54,007 nt of DNA. Source: Anaerolineae bacterium. Lineage in GTDB: Bacteria > Chloroflexota > Anaerolineae > Aggregatilineales > Phototrophicaceae. Positions 24,701 to 32,888 of the stretch are shown here, piece by piece (within the stretch, counting starts at the first letter, position 1; the number at the start of each line of letters is the position of its first letter). The position numbers and the translations under genes are program-made. The notes beneath the pieces were generated by a model, which saw nothing but the letters and a program-made list of their open reading frames with translations, did not search any database and was not told where the DNA came from. Location of the stretch: positions 1-54,007 of the forward strand of contig JAJEBE010000016.1 of the NCBI GenBank assembly GCA_022822545.1, in the 5' to 3' direction.

Positions 24701-25714
24701 ATGGGAAAATATATCGTACGAAGGCTCCTGACCGCCATTCCAACAATCCTCGTTATTAGTTTTATTATCTTTGCTATTGTTGATTTATCCCCCAGCGACC
24801 CCACCGGCAACCTTCCCCTGACCATCCCGCCGGAAGTCCGGCAGAAAATACGCGAAGCCCTCGGCGCCGACGACCCCTTCGTCGTCAAATACGTCAAGTG
24901 GCTGCAACAATTCTTCATCTCCGAACCGCTGAATCTCATCGAAACCTCCTTCGGCATCACCTTCCCCGGCTCCGAAGATCGCGTCCGCGTCATCTCCTGG
25001 GCCACGCGCGGTCCCGTCATCGACATCATCGCCGAACGCCTGCCCCAGACGCTTTGGGTGGTTGGCTCTTCCTATATCCTCGGCGTCCTCATCGCCGTGC
25101 CCGTGGGCGTCTTCTCCGCCTACCGCCAATATTCTATCTTCGACCAAGTCGGCACCTTCCTGATGATGGTGGGCTTCTCCGTGCCGACCTTCTTCACCGG
25201 CTTGATGTTCATCATCATCTTCAGCGTCAACCTCAAATGGTTCCCATCGGTCTATGACACCACCCTTGTAGTCACGGATATCGAGACGCTGCAACTGCAA
25301 CTGCGGCAGATGTTCATGCCGGTCACCGTCCTGACGCTATACACCACGGCGCAGATGAGCCGCTACACCCGCGCCTCGACCCTGGAAAACCTGCAGCAGG
25401 ATTACATCCGCACCGCGCGCTCCAAAGGCTTGACCGAACGCGTCGTGGTGACGACCCACGCCGTGCGCAACAGCCTGATCCCGGTCGTCACCCTCATCGC
25501 CCTCGGCATCCCCGGCATCTTCGCCGGCGCTCTGATCACCGAGCAGATCTTCCGCGTCAACGGCATCGGCCAATATCTCATCATCGCCATTCAAGGCGGA
25601 GACCTGCCGACCGTGCAGACGGTCACCTTCATCTTCGCCGTGCTGGTGGTCCTGTTTAATATCGTTGCCGATGTGCTCTATGGCATTCTTGATCCGCGCG
25701 TGACCTACACCTAG
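24701..25714 (+). CDS. Peptide-type ABC transporter permease, DppB/OppB family
   Basis: A 337-residue permease of the peptide/nickel importer class. The N-terminus MGKYIVRRLLTAIPTILVISFIIFAI is diagnostic. A long extracytoplasmic loop carries the DDPFVVKYVKWL segment. The EAA-type loop is DYIRTARSKGLTERVVVTTH followed by AVRNSLIPVVT. The gene ends 21 bases before the DppC partner. GGAGG lies about 6 bases before the ATG. No DppD/DppF ATPases follow, so these must be encoded elsewhere. Confidence 0.95.
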   Translation: MGKYIVRRLLTAIPTILVISFIIFAIVDLSPSDPTGNLPLTIPPEVRQKIREALGADDPFVVKYVKWLQQFFISEPLNLIETSFGITFPGSEDRVRVISWATRGPVIDIIAERLPQTLWVVGSSYILGVLIAVPVGVFSAYRQYSIFDQVGTFLMMVGFSVPTFFTGLMFIIIFSVNLKWFPSVYDTTLVVTDIETLQLQLRQMFMPVTVLTLYTTAQMSRYTRASTLENLQQDYIRTARSKGLTERVVVTTHAVRNSLIPVVTLIALGIPGIFAGALITEQIFRVNGIGQYLIIAIQGGDLPTVQTVTFIFAVLVVLFNIVADVLYGILDPRVTYT

Positions 25715-25735
25715 TCCTCGGAACAGGCTAAGACA

Positions 25736-26665
25736 ATGACGACAAAAGAGAAGACCAAACCCAAGCACCTGGACTCGGAAGAACTGCTGCAAGCGCGGAC
25801 CTTCGCTGGCGATGCCTGGCGTCAATTCCGCAAGCATCGTCTGGCGCTGATCGCTATCGCCGTGCTGACGGTAATCCTCCTGGGCGTGCTGATCGGCCCC
25901 CTCTTCTGGACCATCGAGCCGGAGTACATCGACATTGTGGCGGCCTATCAAGTGTCGTCCCCGGAGCACCCCTGGGGCACCGACAGCCTCGGGCGGGACA
26001 CGCTCGCCCGCGCCCTGCAAGGCGGCCGCGTATCCTTGATGATCGGCATCTCCGCCATGCTCGTGTCGATTTCTATCGGCACGGTCATCGGCCTGCTCTC
26101 CGGTTACTTCACTCGGCTCGATAACCCGCTGATGCGCATGACCGACATCTTCATCGCCCTGCCGCAACTGCCCCTTCTGCTGGTGCTGATGATGCTCTTC
26201 CGCGAACCGCTGAAAGCCTCCTTCGGCGTCGAAGGCGGCGTCTTCATCTTGATGGTCTCCGTCATCGGCGGCCTGCAATGGATGCCCACTGCCCGCCTCG
26301 TCCGCGGCGAGGTGCTGACGGTCAAATCGCGCGAGTTCATCACCGCCGCCAACGCCGTCGGCTCCCGCGATGGCCGTATCTTGCGTTCGCATATTTTGCC
26401 CAACGTCATGAGCCCGGTCATCGTCGCCGCCACCTTCAGCGTCGCCGCCGCCATCATCACCGAATCCGCGCTGTCCTTCCTCGGTCTGGGCTTCCCGCCC
26501 GATTTTCCCACCTGGGGCCGCCTGCTCTTCGATGGCAAAGATTACCTCACCATCACCTGGACGCTGGTCTTCTGGCCCGGTATGTTGATCTCGATGACGG
26601 TGCTCTGCGTCAACTTCATCGGCGACGGCCTGCGCGACGCCCTCGACCCGCGCCTGCGTAAGTGA
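25736..26665 (+). CDS. Peptide-type ABC transporter permease, DppC/OppC family
   Basis: A 309-residue partner of the preceding permease. It has the N-terminal amphipathic region WRQFRKHRLALIAIAVL, the diagnostic PWGTDSLGRDTLARALQGGRVSL, and the EAA loop EFITAANAVGSRDGRILRSHIL. The C-terminal ALSFLGLGFPPDFPTWG motif is also present. A terminator follows directly, closing the operon without ATPase genes. Confidence 0.95.
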   Translation: MTTKEKTKPKHLDSEELLQARTFAGDAWRQFRKHRLALIAIAVLTVILLGVLIGPLFWTIEPEYIDIVAAYQVSSPEHPWGTDSLGRDTLARALQGGRVSLMIGISAMLVSISIGTVIGLLSGYFTRLDNPLMRMTDIFIALPQLPLLLVLMMLFREPLKASFGVEGGVFILMVSVIGGLQWMPTARLVRGEVLTVKSREFITAANAVGSRDGRILRSHILPNVMSPVIVAATFSVAAAIITESALSFLGLGFPPDFPTWGRLLFDGKDYLTITWTLVFWPGMLISMTVLCVNFIGDGLRDALDPRLRK

Positions 26666-26692
26666 GCCGACTACGGCATATTTGATTGCGAG

Positions 26693-26721
26693 GAGCGCGT
26701 CAAAATGGCGCGTTCTTTTTT
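26693..26721 (+). terminator. Intrinsic terminator after the dppC-like gene
   Basis: GAGCGCG (26693-26699) pairs with CGCGTTC (26709-26715, one G-T) and TTTTTT follows (26716-26721). Its T-run runs into the -35 box of the next gene. Confidence 0.8.
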
Positions 26722-26748
26722 GATTTGAATCCTTCTCTGATATACAAT
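26720..26748 (+). promoter_or_regulatory. Promoter of the restriction-modification gene
   Basis: TTGATT (26720-26725) and TACAAT (26743-26748) are separated by 17 bases, starting in the T-run of the preceding terminator. Confidence 0.6.
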
Positions 26749-26770
26749 TGTTCTATTGAGGAGAGTACCG

Positions 26771-29650
26771 ATGTCGATAGAACAATCTCTGCATGAGTTC
26801 GTTGCTTGGTGGCGAGCGCACATCAAGGGCGACGAAAAAGGCGAAGCGCAAATCTTCCTCGATCATCTGATGCGCGCCTTTGGACACGAAGGCGCCTTGG
26901 AAGCGGGCGAGTGTGAGCCGCGCGTTCGCCGTCGGCGCAACGGAAAGACCACCGTCTCTTTCGCCGATTATTTGATTCCCAAGCGTGTTCTCATCGAAAT
27001 GAAAAAGAGAGGCGAAGACCTTAACAAGCATTATGGCCAACTGGAAGAATACTGGAAAAGTCTGAAAAGCAATGTACGGCCGCGTTATGCTATTTTGTGC
27101 GACTTTGATGAAATCTGGATATTCGATTTTCACACCCAATTCTACGATCCTGTCGATGTTGTCAAGATTGACGAGTTGCCAAGCGAGCGGCACAATGCTC
27201 TTTCCTTCTTGAGCCCAGGTCACTATAGAGCGCCTGTATTCAAGAACAATCGCGTAGAAGTGACGAAAGACGCGGCATTTCAGTTGGCGGAATTGTTCCG
27301 TTCATTGGAAGACGCGGTCGATGGAGCAATAGCGCTGCGCTTTACCTTGCAGTGTATGGTCGCGCTTTTCGCTGAAGACGTCGGTTTGCTGCCTCCGGCT
27401 ACGTTGCTCAATATCGTCGAAGATAGCCGTCAGCGGAAGAATGCTACCGATAATTCACATGATCTCATGGCATTGCTCTTTACCATGATGAATTATCCCA
27501 AACACGCCCGCCGCGCCGGCCGCTTCGGTCAAGTTGACTACTTCAATGGCGGCATCTTCCAGGAAGTTCATCCCGTCTTCCTCAGCGGGACTCAGCTTCA
27601 TCGGCTCGAAAGCGCCTGCCGCGAAGACTGGTCGAGAATCCGCCCGTCCATATTTGGTAGCATCTTCGAATACAGCATGAACCAGCGCGAACGCCACCGC
27701 GAAGGCGCGCATTATACCAGCGAAATGGATATCAAGCGAATTGTCGATCCCGTTATCGCTGAACCTTGGCGAAACAATATAGATTCAGTAAATGTTCTTC
27801 CCGATGCGCTAAAACTATATGACGACCTGTGCAGTTATGTGGTCTTGGATCCAGCGTGCGGCTCAGGCAACTTTCTATTTGTGGCGTACCGGGAAATGAA
27901 AGCGCTGGAATCGGACTTGCGCGAACGGATAGCCGAGTTGGGTGGCGACCTTACACAAGTGACGCGGCGAGTGACGGCTAAACAGTTTTATGGCTACGAC
28001 ATCAATAAGTTCGCCGTTGAATTGGCAAAGGTATCATTGATGATCGCCAAGAAGCTGGCAGTTGACGAATTTGCTACTGATGAAGATCCGTTGCCACTAG
28101 ACAACCTCGATGACAATATCAAAGTCGACGACGCTCTCTTCAACCAGTGGGTTGACTTCGATGCCTGCATCGGCAATCCCCCCTATTTAGGATTTCGTGA
28201 ACGGCGCAAGGAACACGGAATCGCATATACAAGCGCTGTACAAGCTGCTTTCAGCGAGGTGCATGGCCAAGCAGACTTCTGTGTGTATTGGTTTCGTAAG
28301 GCACATGACAACATGAAGCCGGGGGCTCGAGCCGGCCTAGTTGGAACAAACACCATCACACAGAACTATTCTCGTATCGGCAGCCTTGATTACGTAGTAG
28401 AAAATGGTGGCACCATTTACGACGCAGTTTCGTCCATGCCTTGGTCTGGTGAGGCAAATGTACATGTCTCTATAGTAAATTGGTCAAAGGGAAAACCACC
28501 AGTATTGAAGGCTAATCTGCATTTTTTTGAAGGTGTTGATGATGAGGGAAATTATGTATTTAACAAAGTTGAAATGGGCACTATCAACAGTTCTCTATCG
28601 GACAAGATAGATTTGAGTGGCGCACACTCTTTGCGTATCAACACCCGACCGAAACGTGTTTTTAGCGGCAATATAACAGGTAGTCCTGGTTTTTTGGTCA
28701 AAGTATCGAAAGCAGAGCAATTGATTAAGAAAGACAGGCGAAATCTGAAAATATTGAAGCCGTATCTTAGTGGAAACGATTTTCTCGGCAATCCAAAAGG
28801 TCATCCACTTCGCTATTTAATAGATTTTAATGATTTTGACATCATTGAGATTCGTGAGTTTTCGGACCTGTACAGAATTGTGTCCGACACCGTTCTGCCC
28901 GACAGAGAACGAAAGGCTGTAGAAGAGGATCGAAAAAATAAATTAGCGCTGAAAGCAAACCCCGACTCCAAGATAAGGACCATTCAGCAAGAAAGACTTG
29001 ATAGATGGTGGACTCACAACAATCGACAGTCCGAATTCAATAGCTTGCTCGATTCCATTGACCGGTACATTTGCTGCTCACAAGTTACAAAACGACCGAT
29101 CTTTGACTTTGTTTCAAAAGATGTTTGTCCGAGCAATATGATGAAGGTCTTCGCATTTGCAGATGACTATACCTTTGGCATTCTACAATCCAACGCGCAT
29201 TGGCAATGGTTTGTTGAGAAAGCCTCTACTCTCAAATCAGATTATCGTTATACATCCCACAGCGTCTTCGATACTTTTCCCTTTCCGCAGCATCCCTTGC
29301 CGGATCTCGTAAAGGCAGTCGCCGATGCCGCGCGCGCCTTGCATGAATTCCGCCGGGATCACATGGCCCTCAACGATACGCTGACACTCCGCTCCATGTA
29401 TCGTTCATTAGAAGACCCTGGCGCAAACCCCCTCCGCGACCTCCACGACAACCTCGACCAAGCCGTCCTCGCCGCTTACGGCTTCGACCCCGACAGCGAC
29501 ATCCTCGAACAACTTCTCGCCCTCAACCTCGACGTCGCCGCCAAAATCGACGCCGGCGAGACCGTCACCGCCCCCGGCATCCCGCCCGACTATCCCAATC
29601 CAGACGAACTCATCAGCGACGGCTGCATCCAGCCCCCTGAACTCTTCTAA
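26771..29650 (+). CDS. Type IIG restriction-modification enzyme, MmeI-like
   Basis: A 959-residue single-chain nuclease and adenine methyltransferase. The N-terminal nuclease shows a PD-(D/E)xK pattern, Asp66...Glu76-Met-Lys78 (FADYLIPKRVLIEMK), followed by the helical GQLEEYW. A helical spacer follows at about 150-345. The methylase has motif I DPACGSGNF (about 360-368) and motif IV NPPY (469-472). The target-recognition region covers about 570-840, and the C-terminus ends in a helical tail. This order is that of MmeI. ATG 26771 has GAGGAG 7-8 bases upstream. The recognition part is markedly richer in A+T than both ends, suggesting exchange of specificity. No separate R, M or S gene is present. 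Confidence 0.9.
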   Translation: MSIEQSLHEFVAWWRAHIKGDEKGEAQIFLDHLMRAFGHEGALEAGECEPRVRRRRNGKTTVSFADYLIPKRVLIEMKKRGEDLNKHYGQLEEYWKSLKSNVRPRYAILCDFDEIWIFDFHTQFYDPVDVVKIDELPSERHNALSFLSPGHYRAPVFKNNRVEVTKDAAFQLAELFRSLEDAVDGAIALRFTLQCMVALFAEDVGLLPPATLLNIVEDSRQRKNATDNSHDLMALLFTMMNYPKHARRAGRFGQVDYFNGGIFQEVHPVFLSGTQLHRLESACREDWSRIRPSIFGSIFEYSMNQRERHREGAHYTSEMDIKRIVDPVIAEPWRNNIDSVNVLPDALKLYDDLCSYVVLDPACGSGNFLFVAYREMKALESDLRERIAELGGDLTQVTRRVTAKQFYGYDINKFAVELAKVSLMIAKKLAVDEFATDEDPLPLDNLDDNIKVDDALFNQWVDFDACIGNPPYLGFRERRKEHGIAYTSAVQAAFSEVHGQADFCVYWFRKAHDNMKPGARAGLVGTNTITQNYSRIGSLDYVVENGGTIYDAVSSMPWSGEANVHVSIVNWSKGKPPVLKANLHFFEGVDDEGNYVFNKVEMGTINSSLSDKIDLSGAHSLRINTRPKRVFSGNITGSPGFLVKVSKAEQLIKKDRRNLKILKPYLSGNDFLGNPKGHPLRYLIDFNDFDIIEIREFSDLYRIVSDTVLPDRERKAVEEDRKNKLALKANPDSKIRTIQQERLDRWWTHNNRQSEFNSLLDSIDRYICCSQVTKRPIFDFVSKDVCPSNMMKVFAFADDYTFGILQSNAHWQWFVEKASTLKSDYRYTSHSVFDTFPFPQHPLPDLVKAVADAARALHEFRRDHMALNDTLTLRSMYRSLEDPGANPLRDLHDNLDQAVLAAYGFDPDSDILEQLLALNLDVAAKIDAGETVTAPGIPPDYPNPDELISDGCIQPPELF

Positions 29651-29663
29651 CGAGGACTCCGCC

Positions 29664-30242
29664 ATGCCCTACATCAAACAGATCACCATCGACCAAGCCA
29701 CCGGCCTGCTCAAACGCGAGCTGGAAAAAGCCGTCGCCCGCGCCGGCCGCGTCTGGAATATCGTGCAGATCATGTCCCTCAACGGCCGCACGCTCAAATC
29801 CGCCATGGAGATGTATGGCGCTACCATGTTCGCCGAGTCGCCCCTGTCGCGGCAACAGCGCGAGATGCTGGCGGTGGTCGTCAGCAAAGCCAATCACTGC
29901 GACTACTGAATACAATCCCACGCGCACGACCTCCGGGCCGAGGTCGACGGATTCGCAAACGACGAAGAGGCCGACGCCTTCGTGCATGCCATCGCCCGCG
30001 ATTGGCGCAGCGCCCCCCTGAACGAGATCGACCAGGCCCTCTGCGCCTACGCCGAAAAACTGACGCGCTCGCCGGCCGCGATGCGCGAAAGTGATATCTT
30101 GACCCTGCGCGCCGCCGGCCTCGACGATGTCGCCATCCATGACGCGACCCAAATCATCAGCTTTTTTAATTACATCAATCGCGTCGCTGATGCCCTGGGC
30201 GTCGAACGCGAAGAATTCATCCGCCCCTGGGGCGAAGGCTGA
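29664..30242 (+). CDS. AhpD-like peroxidase-related protein, candidate selenoprotein (TGA at codon 82)
   Basis: One continuous frame of 192 codons is interrupted only by TGA at 29907-29909. Both halves belong to the carboxymuconolactone decarboxylase/AhpD fold: PLSRQQREMLAVVVSKANHCDY, then IQSHAHDLRAEV, and the C-terminal EKLTRSPAAMRESD...ISFFNYINRVADALGV. The family active site is C-x-Y-C-x-x-x-H. Here it reads Cys79-Asp-Tyr-(TGA82)-x-x-x-His86, so the TGA replaces the second redox cysteine exactly. With selenocysteine the protein is complete. A hairpin follows at 29927-29946. The ATG has GAGGA about 7 bases upstream and lies 13 bases after the restriction gene. Alternative: a nonsense mutation or a sequencing error. 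Confidence 0.8.
29927..29946 (+). promoter_or_regulatory. Candidate bacterial SECIS hairpin
   Basis: CGACCTC (29927-29933) pairs perfectly with GAGGTCG (29940-29946) around a CGGGCC loop. The stem begins 17 bases and the loop 24 bases after the TGA. A G is at the second loop position, as commonly required for SelB binding. Selection on the coding sequence could also produce such a stem by chance. Confidence 0.5.
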
Positions 30243-30451
30243 AGCCACTGCGCCGACGCGCTGTTCGTTAGCAGCTTCCAACCGAATTTGCGGCAAAACG
30301 CATAGATCGCAAGGCCTCGTTTAGCGAGCGTTCAGCAGCTATGGATCCGCGTTTCATGGAAACTCGCTGGCATTCGCGTTGACTGTGGTCCAATCTTCCC
30401 TATTTCCAAAGGAAAAACCCGAATTTGCACAAAACTCGCCAAAAGATAATA

Positions 30452-30481
30452 TTGCATTTTATATATGTTTATATACATAAT
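30452..30481 (+). promoter_or_regulatory. Possible promoter for the STAS-like gene
   Basis: TTGCAT (30452-30457) and CATAAT (30476-30481) are separated by 18 bases in a very AT-rich tract with the imperfect palindrome TATATATG-TTTATATACATA. The remainder of the gap 30243-30540 shows nothing else. Confidence 0.45.
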
Positions 30482-30540
30482 GAATCATATCTTTATCCAC
30501 TCTTCGACTTCAGCCTAAAGAGTGGCCGCCGAGTAATGAC

Positions 30541-30900
30541 ATGCCGATAACCGCAGACTGGATCGACAAATCGAAAACGCTGATTCAATGCCGCTTTCAG
30601 GACCCCTGGACCATTGAGCAGTTCATCAATGCGCGAAAGTCCTGGCATCGCATGATCAAGTCCATGGACAGCCGGGTGCCGATTGTGTTGGACCTGAGCG
30701 AATCCTATACGGTGCCGAACGGCGCCTTGCGCCACCTGGCCGCCATCCATCGCACGCCGCATCCCCGGCAAGGACCGCTATATGTCACCGGGCTTAACCC
30801 GGAATACAAGAAGCTGTCGCCCTTTGTCTTCTGCTGTGAAGCTGTCGGCGAAAGGACCGTGCATCTGGTCGATTCAATCGCTGGCATTCTGAATCCCTGA
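30541..30900 (+). CDS. Small STAS/SpoIIAA-like protein
   Basis: A 119-residue cytoplasmic protein. Its layout resembles small single-domain STAS-type proteins: a first strand (TLIQCRFQDPWTIEQFINA) with a Trp-containing turn, a helix, then VPIVLDLSESYTVPNGALRHL, where a strand leads into a helix as in anti-sigma-factor antagonists. After that come LYVTGLNPEYKKL and VHLVDSIAGIL. No phosphorylatable Ser can be placed with confidence. No regulatory partner lies next to it. The ribosome site is weak. The fold is a judgement from pattern only. Confidence 0.55.
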   Translation: MPITADWIDKSKTLIQCRFQDPWTIEQFINARKSWHRMIKSMDSRVPIVLDLSESYTVPNGALRHLAAIHRTPHPRQGPLYVTGLNPEYKKLSPFVFCCEAVGERTVHLVDSIAGILNP

Positions 30901-31041
30901 ACTCCTGCCAACGCGCGATTGTCCCTTTTCACCACGCTGCCTTAAGCGCCTTGCTCTTCGGTCTCAATCGCACAAGAATCAGAGTGTCGCCAGCGCGACT
31001 TTCCTCTACGATTTGCCTGTAAGAGAGGGCGGAGGATCAGC

Positions 31042-31899
31042 ATGAACCCTGAAAGCAGTGAACGCGCCGATTTGGTCGCCGATATATGTGCCTACTTGCA
31101 AGAAATCCACCCCGAGAGCGCCAGCCTGGGGGAATTGGGCCGGCGATTTCACGTGAGCCCCTTTCATCTCCAGCGCACTTTCAAAGCCGCTACCGGGATC
31201 ACGCCGCGCCAATTCTCCGACAAATTGCGCATGGAAGACTTCAAGACGCTGGTCCGCCGCGGCCAGCGCATCACGGACGCGATTCACGCGGTCGGCTACG
31301 GCTCCTCCAGCCGCCTCTACGAGCGCAGCGATGAAAACCTCGGCATGACGCCTTCGACCTACAAGCGGCGCGGCGCCGGCACGACGATTTTTTATAGCGT
31401 TGTCGCTTGTCCCCTCGGCTTTCTGCTCGTCGCCGCGACCGACCGCGGCATCTGCAAGATCAGCTTGGGCGATAGCGCCGCCGAACTGATAACCGACCTC
31501 GAGGCGGAATTTGCCGCCGCTGAGCGCATCCGTGATGACGACGGCGTCGGCTTCTGGACCGAGCGCATCATCGCCTATCTGGAAGGCTGGCAGCCAGACC
31601 TGAATCTGCCGCTTGACCTGCGCGCGACTGCTTTTCAAGTCAAGGTCTGGCAGCAACTGCAAAAGATACCAGTGGGCGAGACGCGGAATTACAGCGAAAT
31701 CGCCGCCGCCATCGGGCAGCCGACCGCCGTTCGCGCCGTCGCCAATGCTTGCGCCAAGAATCCGGCCGCGCTAGTCATCCCATGCCATCGCATCATCCGC
31801 AAAGACAAAAGCCTGGGCGGCTATCGCTGGGGCATCGAACGCAAGCGCGCCCTCCTCGCCCGCGAGCAAGCCTACAAAGAGACCGGCGACGCCCCTTGA
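31042..31899 (+). CDS. AraC-type regulator fused to O6-alkylguanine-DNA alkyltransferase (Ada-like)
   Basis: A 285-residue protein. Residues about 10-110 are an AraC helix-turn-helix domain (LGELGRRFHVSPFHLQRTFKAATG, ITDAIHAVGYGSSSRLYE, GMTPSTYKRRG). Residues about 115-275 are an alkyltransferase (FYSVVACPLGFLLVA, then QVKVWQQLQKIPVGETRNYSEIA). The acceptor is Cys248 in IPCHRII. It lacks the N-terminal zinc/methylphosphotriester domain of full Ada, so the usual methylation switch is missing. It would repair O6-methylguanine and perhaps regulate adaptive genes. GGAGG precedes the ATG. Confidence 0.92.
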   Translation: MNPESSERADLVADICAYLQEIHPESASLGELGRRFHVSPFHLQRTFKAATGITPRQFSDKLRMEDFKTLVRRGQRITDAIHAVGYGSSSRLYERSDENLGMTPSTYKRRGAGTTIFYSVVACPLGFLLVAATDRGICKISLGDSAAELITDLEAEFAAAERIRDDDGVGFWTERIIAYLEGWQPDLNLPLDLRATAFQVKVWQQLQKIPVGETRNYSEIAAAIGQPTAVRAVANACAKNPAALVIPCHRIIRKDKSLGGYRWGIERKRALLAREQAYKETGDAP

Positions 31900-32010
31900 T
31901 CGCCCCCCGCTCCCGCTGATCTCGTATCCAGGCTGCGCGCCGCCGCCATCCCAATCCAGCAATCGCGCGCCGGCGATTATGCCTTTTATGATACTTCCGG
32001 CCCGCCTGTG

Positions 32011-32040
32011 TTGACGAACTTCGCCGCTTGGGGATACTAT
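32011..32040 (+). promoter_or_regulatory. Promoter of the YhhQ-like gene
   Basis: TTGACG (32011-32016) and TACTAT (32035-32040) are separated by 18 bases. The boxes exclude translation from 32008 and support ATG 32071. Confidence 0.6.
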
Positions 32041-32070
32041 GTAACTAAAGCAATTAAGGGAGTAGATAGT

Positions 32071-32742
32071 ATGTCCATCCGAAATCTTCATATTCTCATC
32101 TTGGTAGGCGTCGCATACGTCGCCGCGCAAATGGTCGCCGATATATCAAATTTGCGCAACCTGACCATTGTCGGCATTAGCGTCAGCGCCTTTTCCATCG
32201 CCTATCCCTTGACCTATACCCTGCGCGACATGGCGCATAAGCTGGCCGGACCTTATGTGGCGCGCACGCTCATCATCGCCGCCGCCGTCATATACCTGAT
32301 CGTGCAAGCTTTCTTCTTCATCATTTCCAACCTCCAGCCTGCCATGACGCCAGACGAGAGCACCGCATTAGGCGCCCTGCTCACGCAGAATTGGCGCTTC
32401 TTGCTGGCGGCGGTCCTCGCCTCCGTGATCTCGCAACTGGTCGATACCGAAGTATACACGCGCTGGGTGGAGCGCTTCGGCGGCGAGCATCAATGGGGCC
32501 GTGTCCTCGTCAGCAATGCCATCGGCATCCCGCTCGATCGCATCCTCTTCCTGCTGCTGGCCTCCGGCATTACGGAAGGTTTCATGGAAGCTTTCATCGG
32601 CACGACCATCATCCGCTTGATCTTCGGCATCATATCAATACCCGGCATTTACCTGGTCGAGGAGCATTCGCAAGACTGGATTCACATAACGGAAATACGT
32701 CATACGGATCCGCCGTCCTTTGCGCGCTCGAAAGGCGACTGA
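32071..32742 (+). CDS. VUT-family queuosine precursor transporter (YhhQ-like)
   Basis: An integral membrane protein of 223 residues with about six helices, of the VUT/YhhQ (DUF165) family, which takes up queuosine precursors. The signatures are the early NLHILILVGVAYVAAQMVADI, the helix with SIAYPLTYTLRDM, then ASVISQLVDTEVYTRWVERF, and the late NAIGIPLDRILFLLLAS. The conserved polar residues in the membrane (Q, D, T and the S/D pair) are retained. ATG 32071 has GGGAG about 8 bases upstream. No queuosine synthesis genes are nearby, consistent with salvage. I found no convincing preQ1 riboswitch in the leader. Confidence 0.8.
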   Translation: MSIRNLHILILVGVAYVAAQMVADISNLRNLTIVGISVSAFSIAYPLTYTLRDMAHKLAGPYVARTLIIAAAVIYLIVQAFFFIISNLQPAMTPDESTALGALLTQNWRFLLAAVLASVISQLVDTEVYTRWVERFGGEHQWGRVLVSNAIGIPLDRILFLLLASGITEGFMEAFIGTTIIRLIFGIISIPGIYLVEEHSQDWIHITEIRHTDPPSFARSKGD

Positions 32743-32804
32743 GTTTCTCGCCCTCGCCGGCCAAACAAGCTCGCTGACCATACAACTCGCTGACCATACA
32801 AAAT

Positions 32805-32829
32805 GTAGGGGCGACCTATCAGGTCGCCC
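32805..32829. repeat. REP-like palindrome, single left-hand copy
   Basis: GTAGGGGCGACCT...AGGTCGCCC in the gap between two convergent genes. The same 25 bases occur at 38490. Confidence 0.85.
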
Positions 32830-32850
32830 GATCTATACAACTCGTTGAAG

Positions 32851-32888
32851 CCCCTCTATCATTTTTGGGAGGGGTTTGGGGTGGGGGG
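32851..32888 (-). terminator. GC-rich hairpin element at the glnA stop
   Basis: On the minus strand, directly after the glnA TAG, the sequence CCCCCCACCCCAAACCCCTCC is followed by AAAAATGAT and GAGGGG. CCCCTC pairs with GAGGGG. Nearly the same element follows the M42 peptidase gene at 46521, so it is a dispersed repeat used at gene ends. Confidence 0.5.

Noticed and set aside
29664..29909. Stand-alone 81-residue AhpD-like fragment
   Set aside because: The same frame continues after the TGA with the remainder of the same domain, so a truncated gene is the less likely reading.
31900..32070. preQ1 riboswitch upstream of the YhhQ-like gene
   Set aside because: The leader lacks the short conserved hairpin and A-rich tail of class I, and I could not build the pseudoknot.
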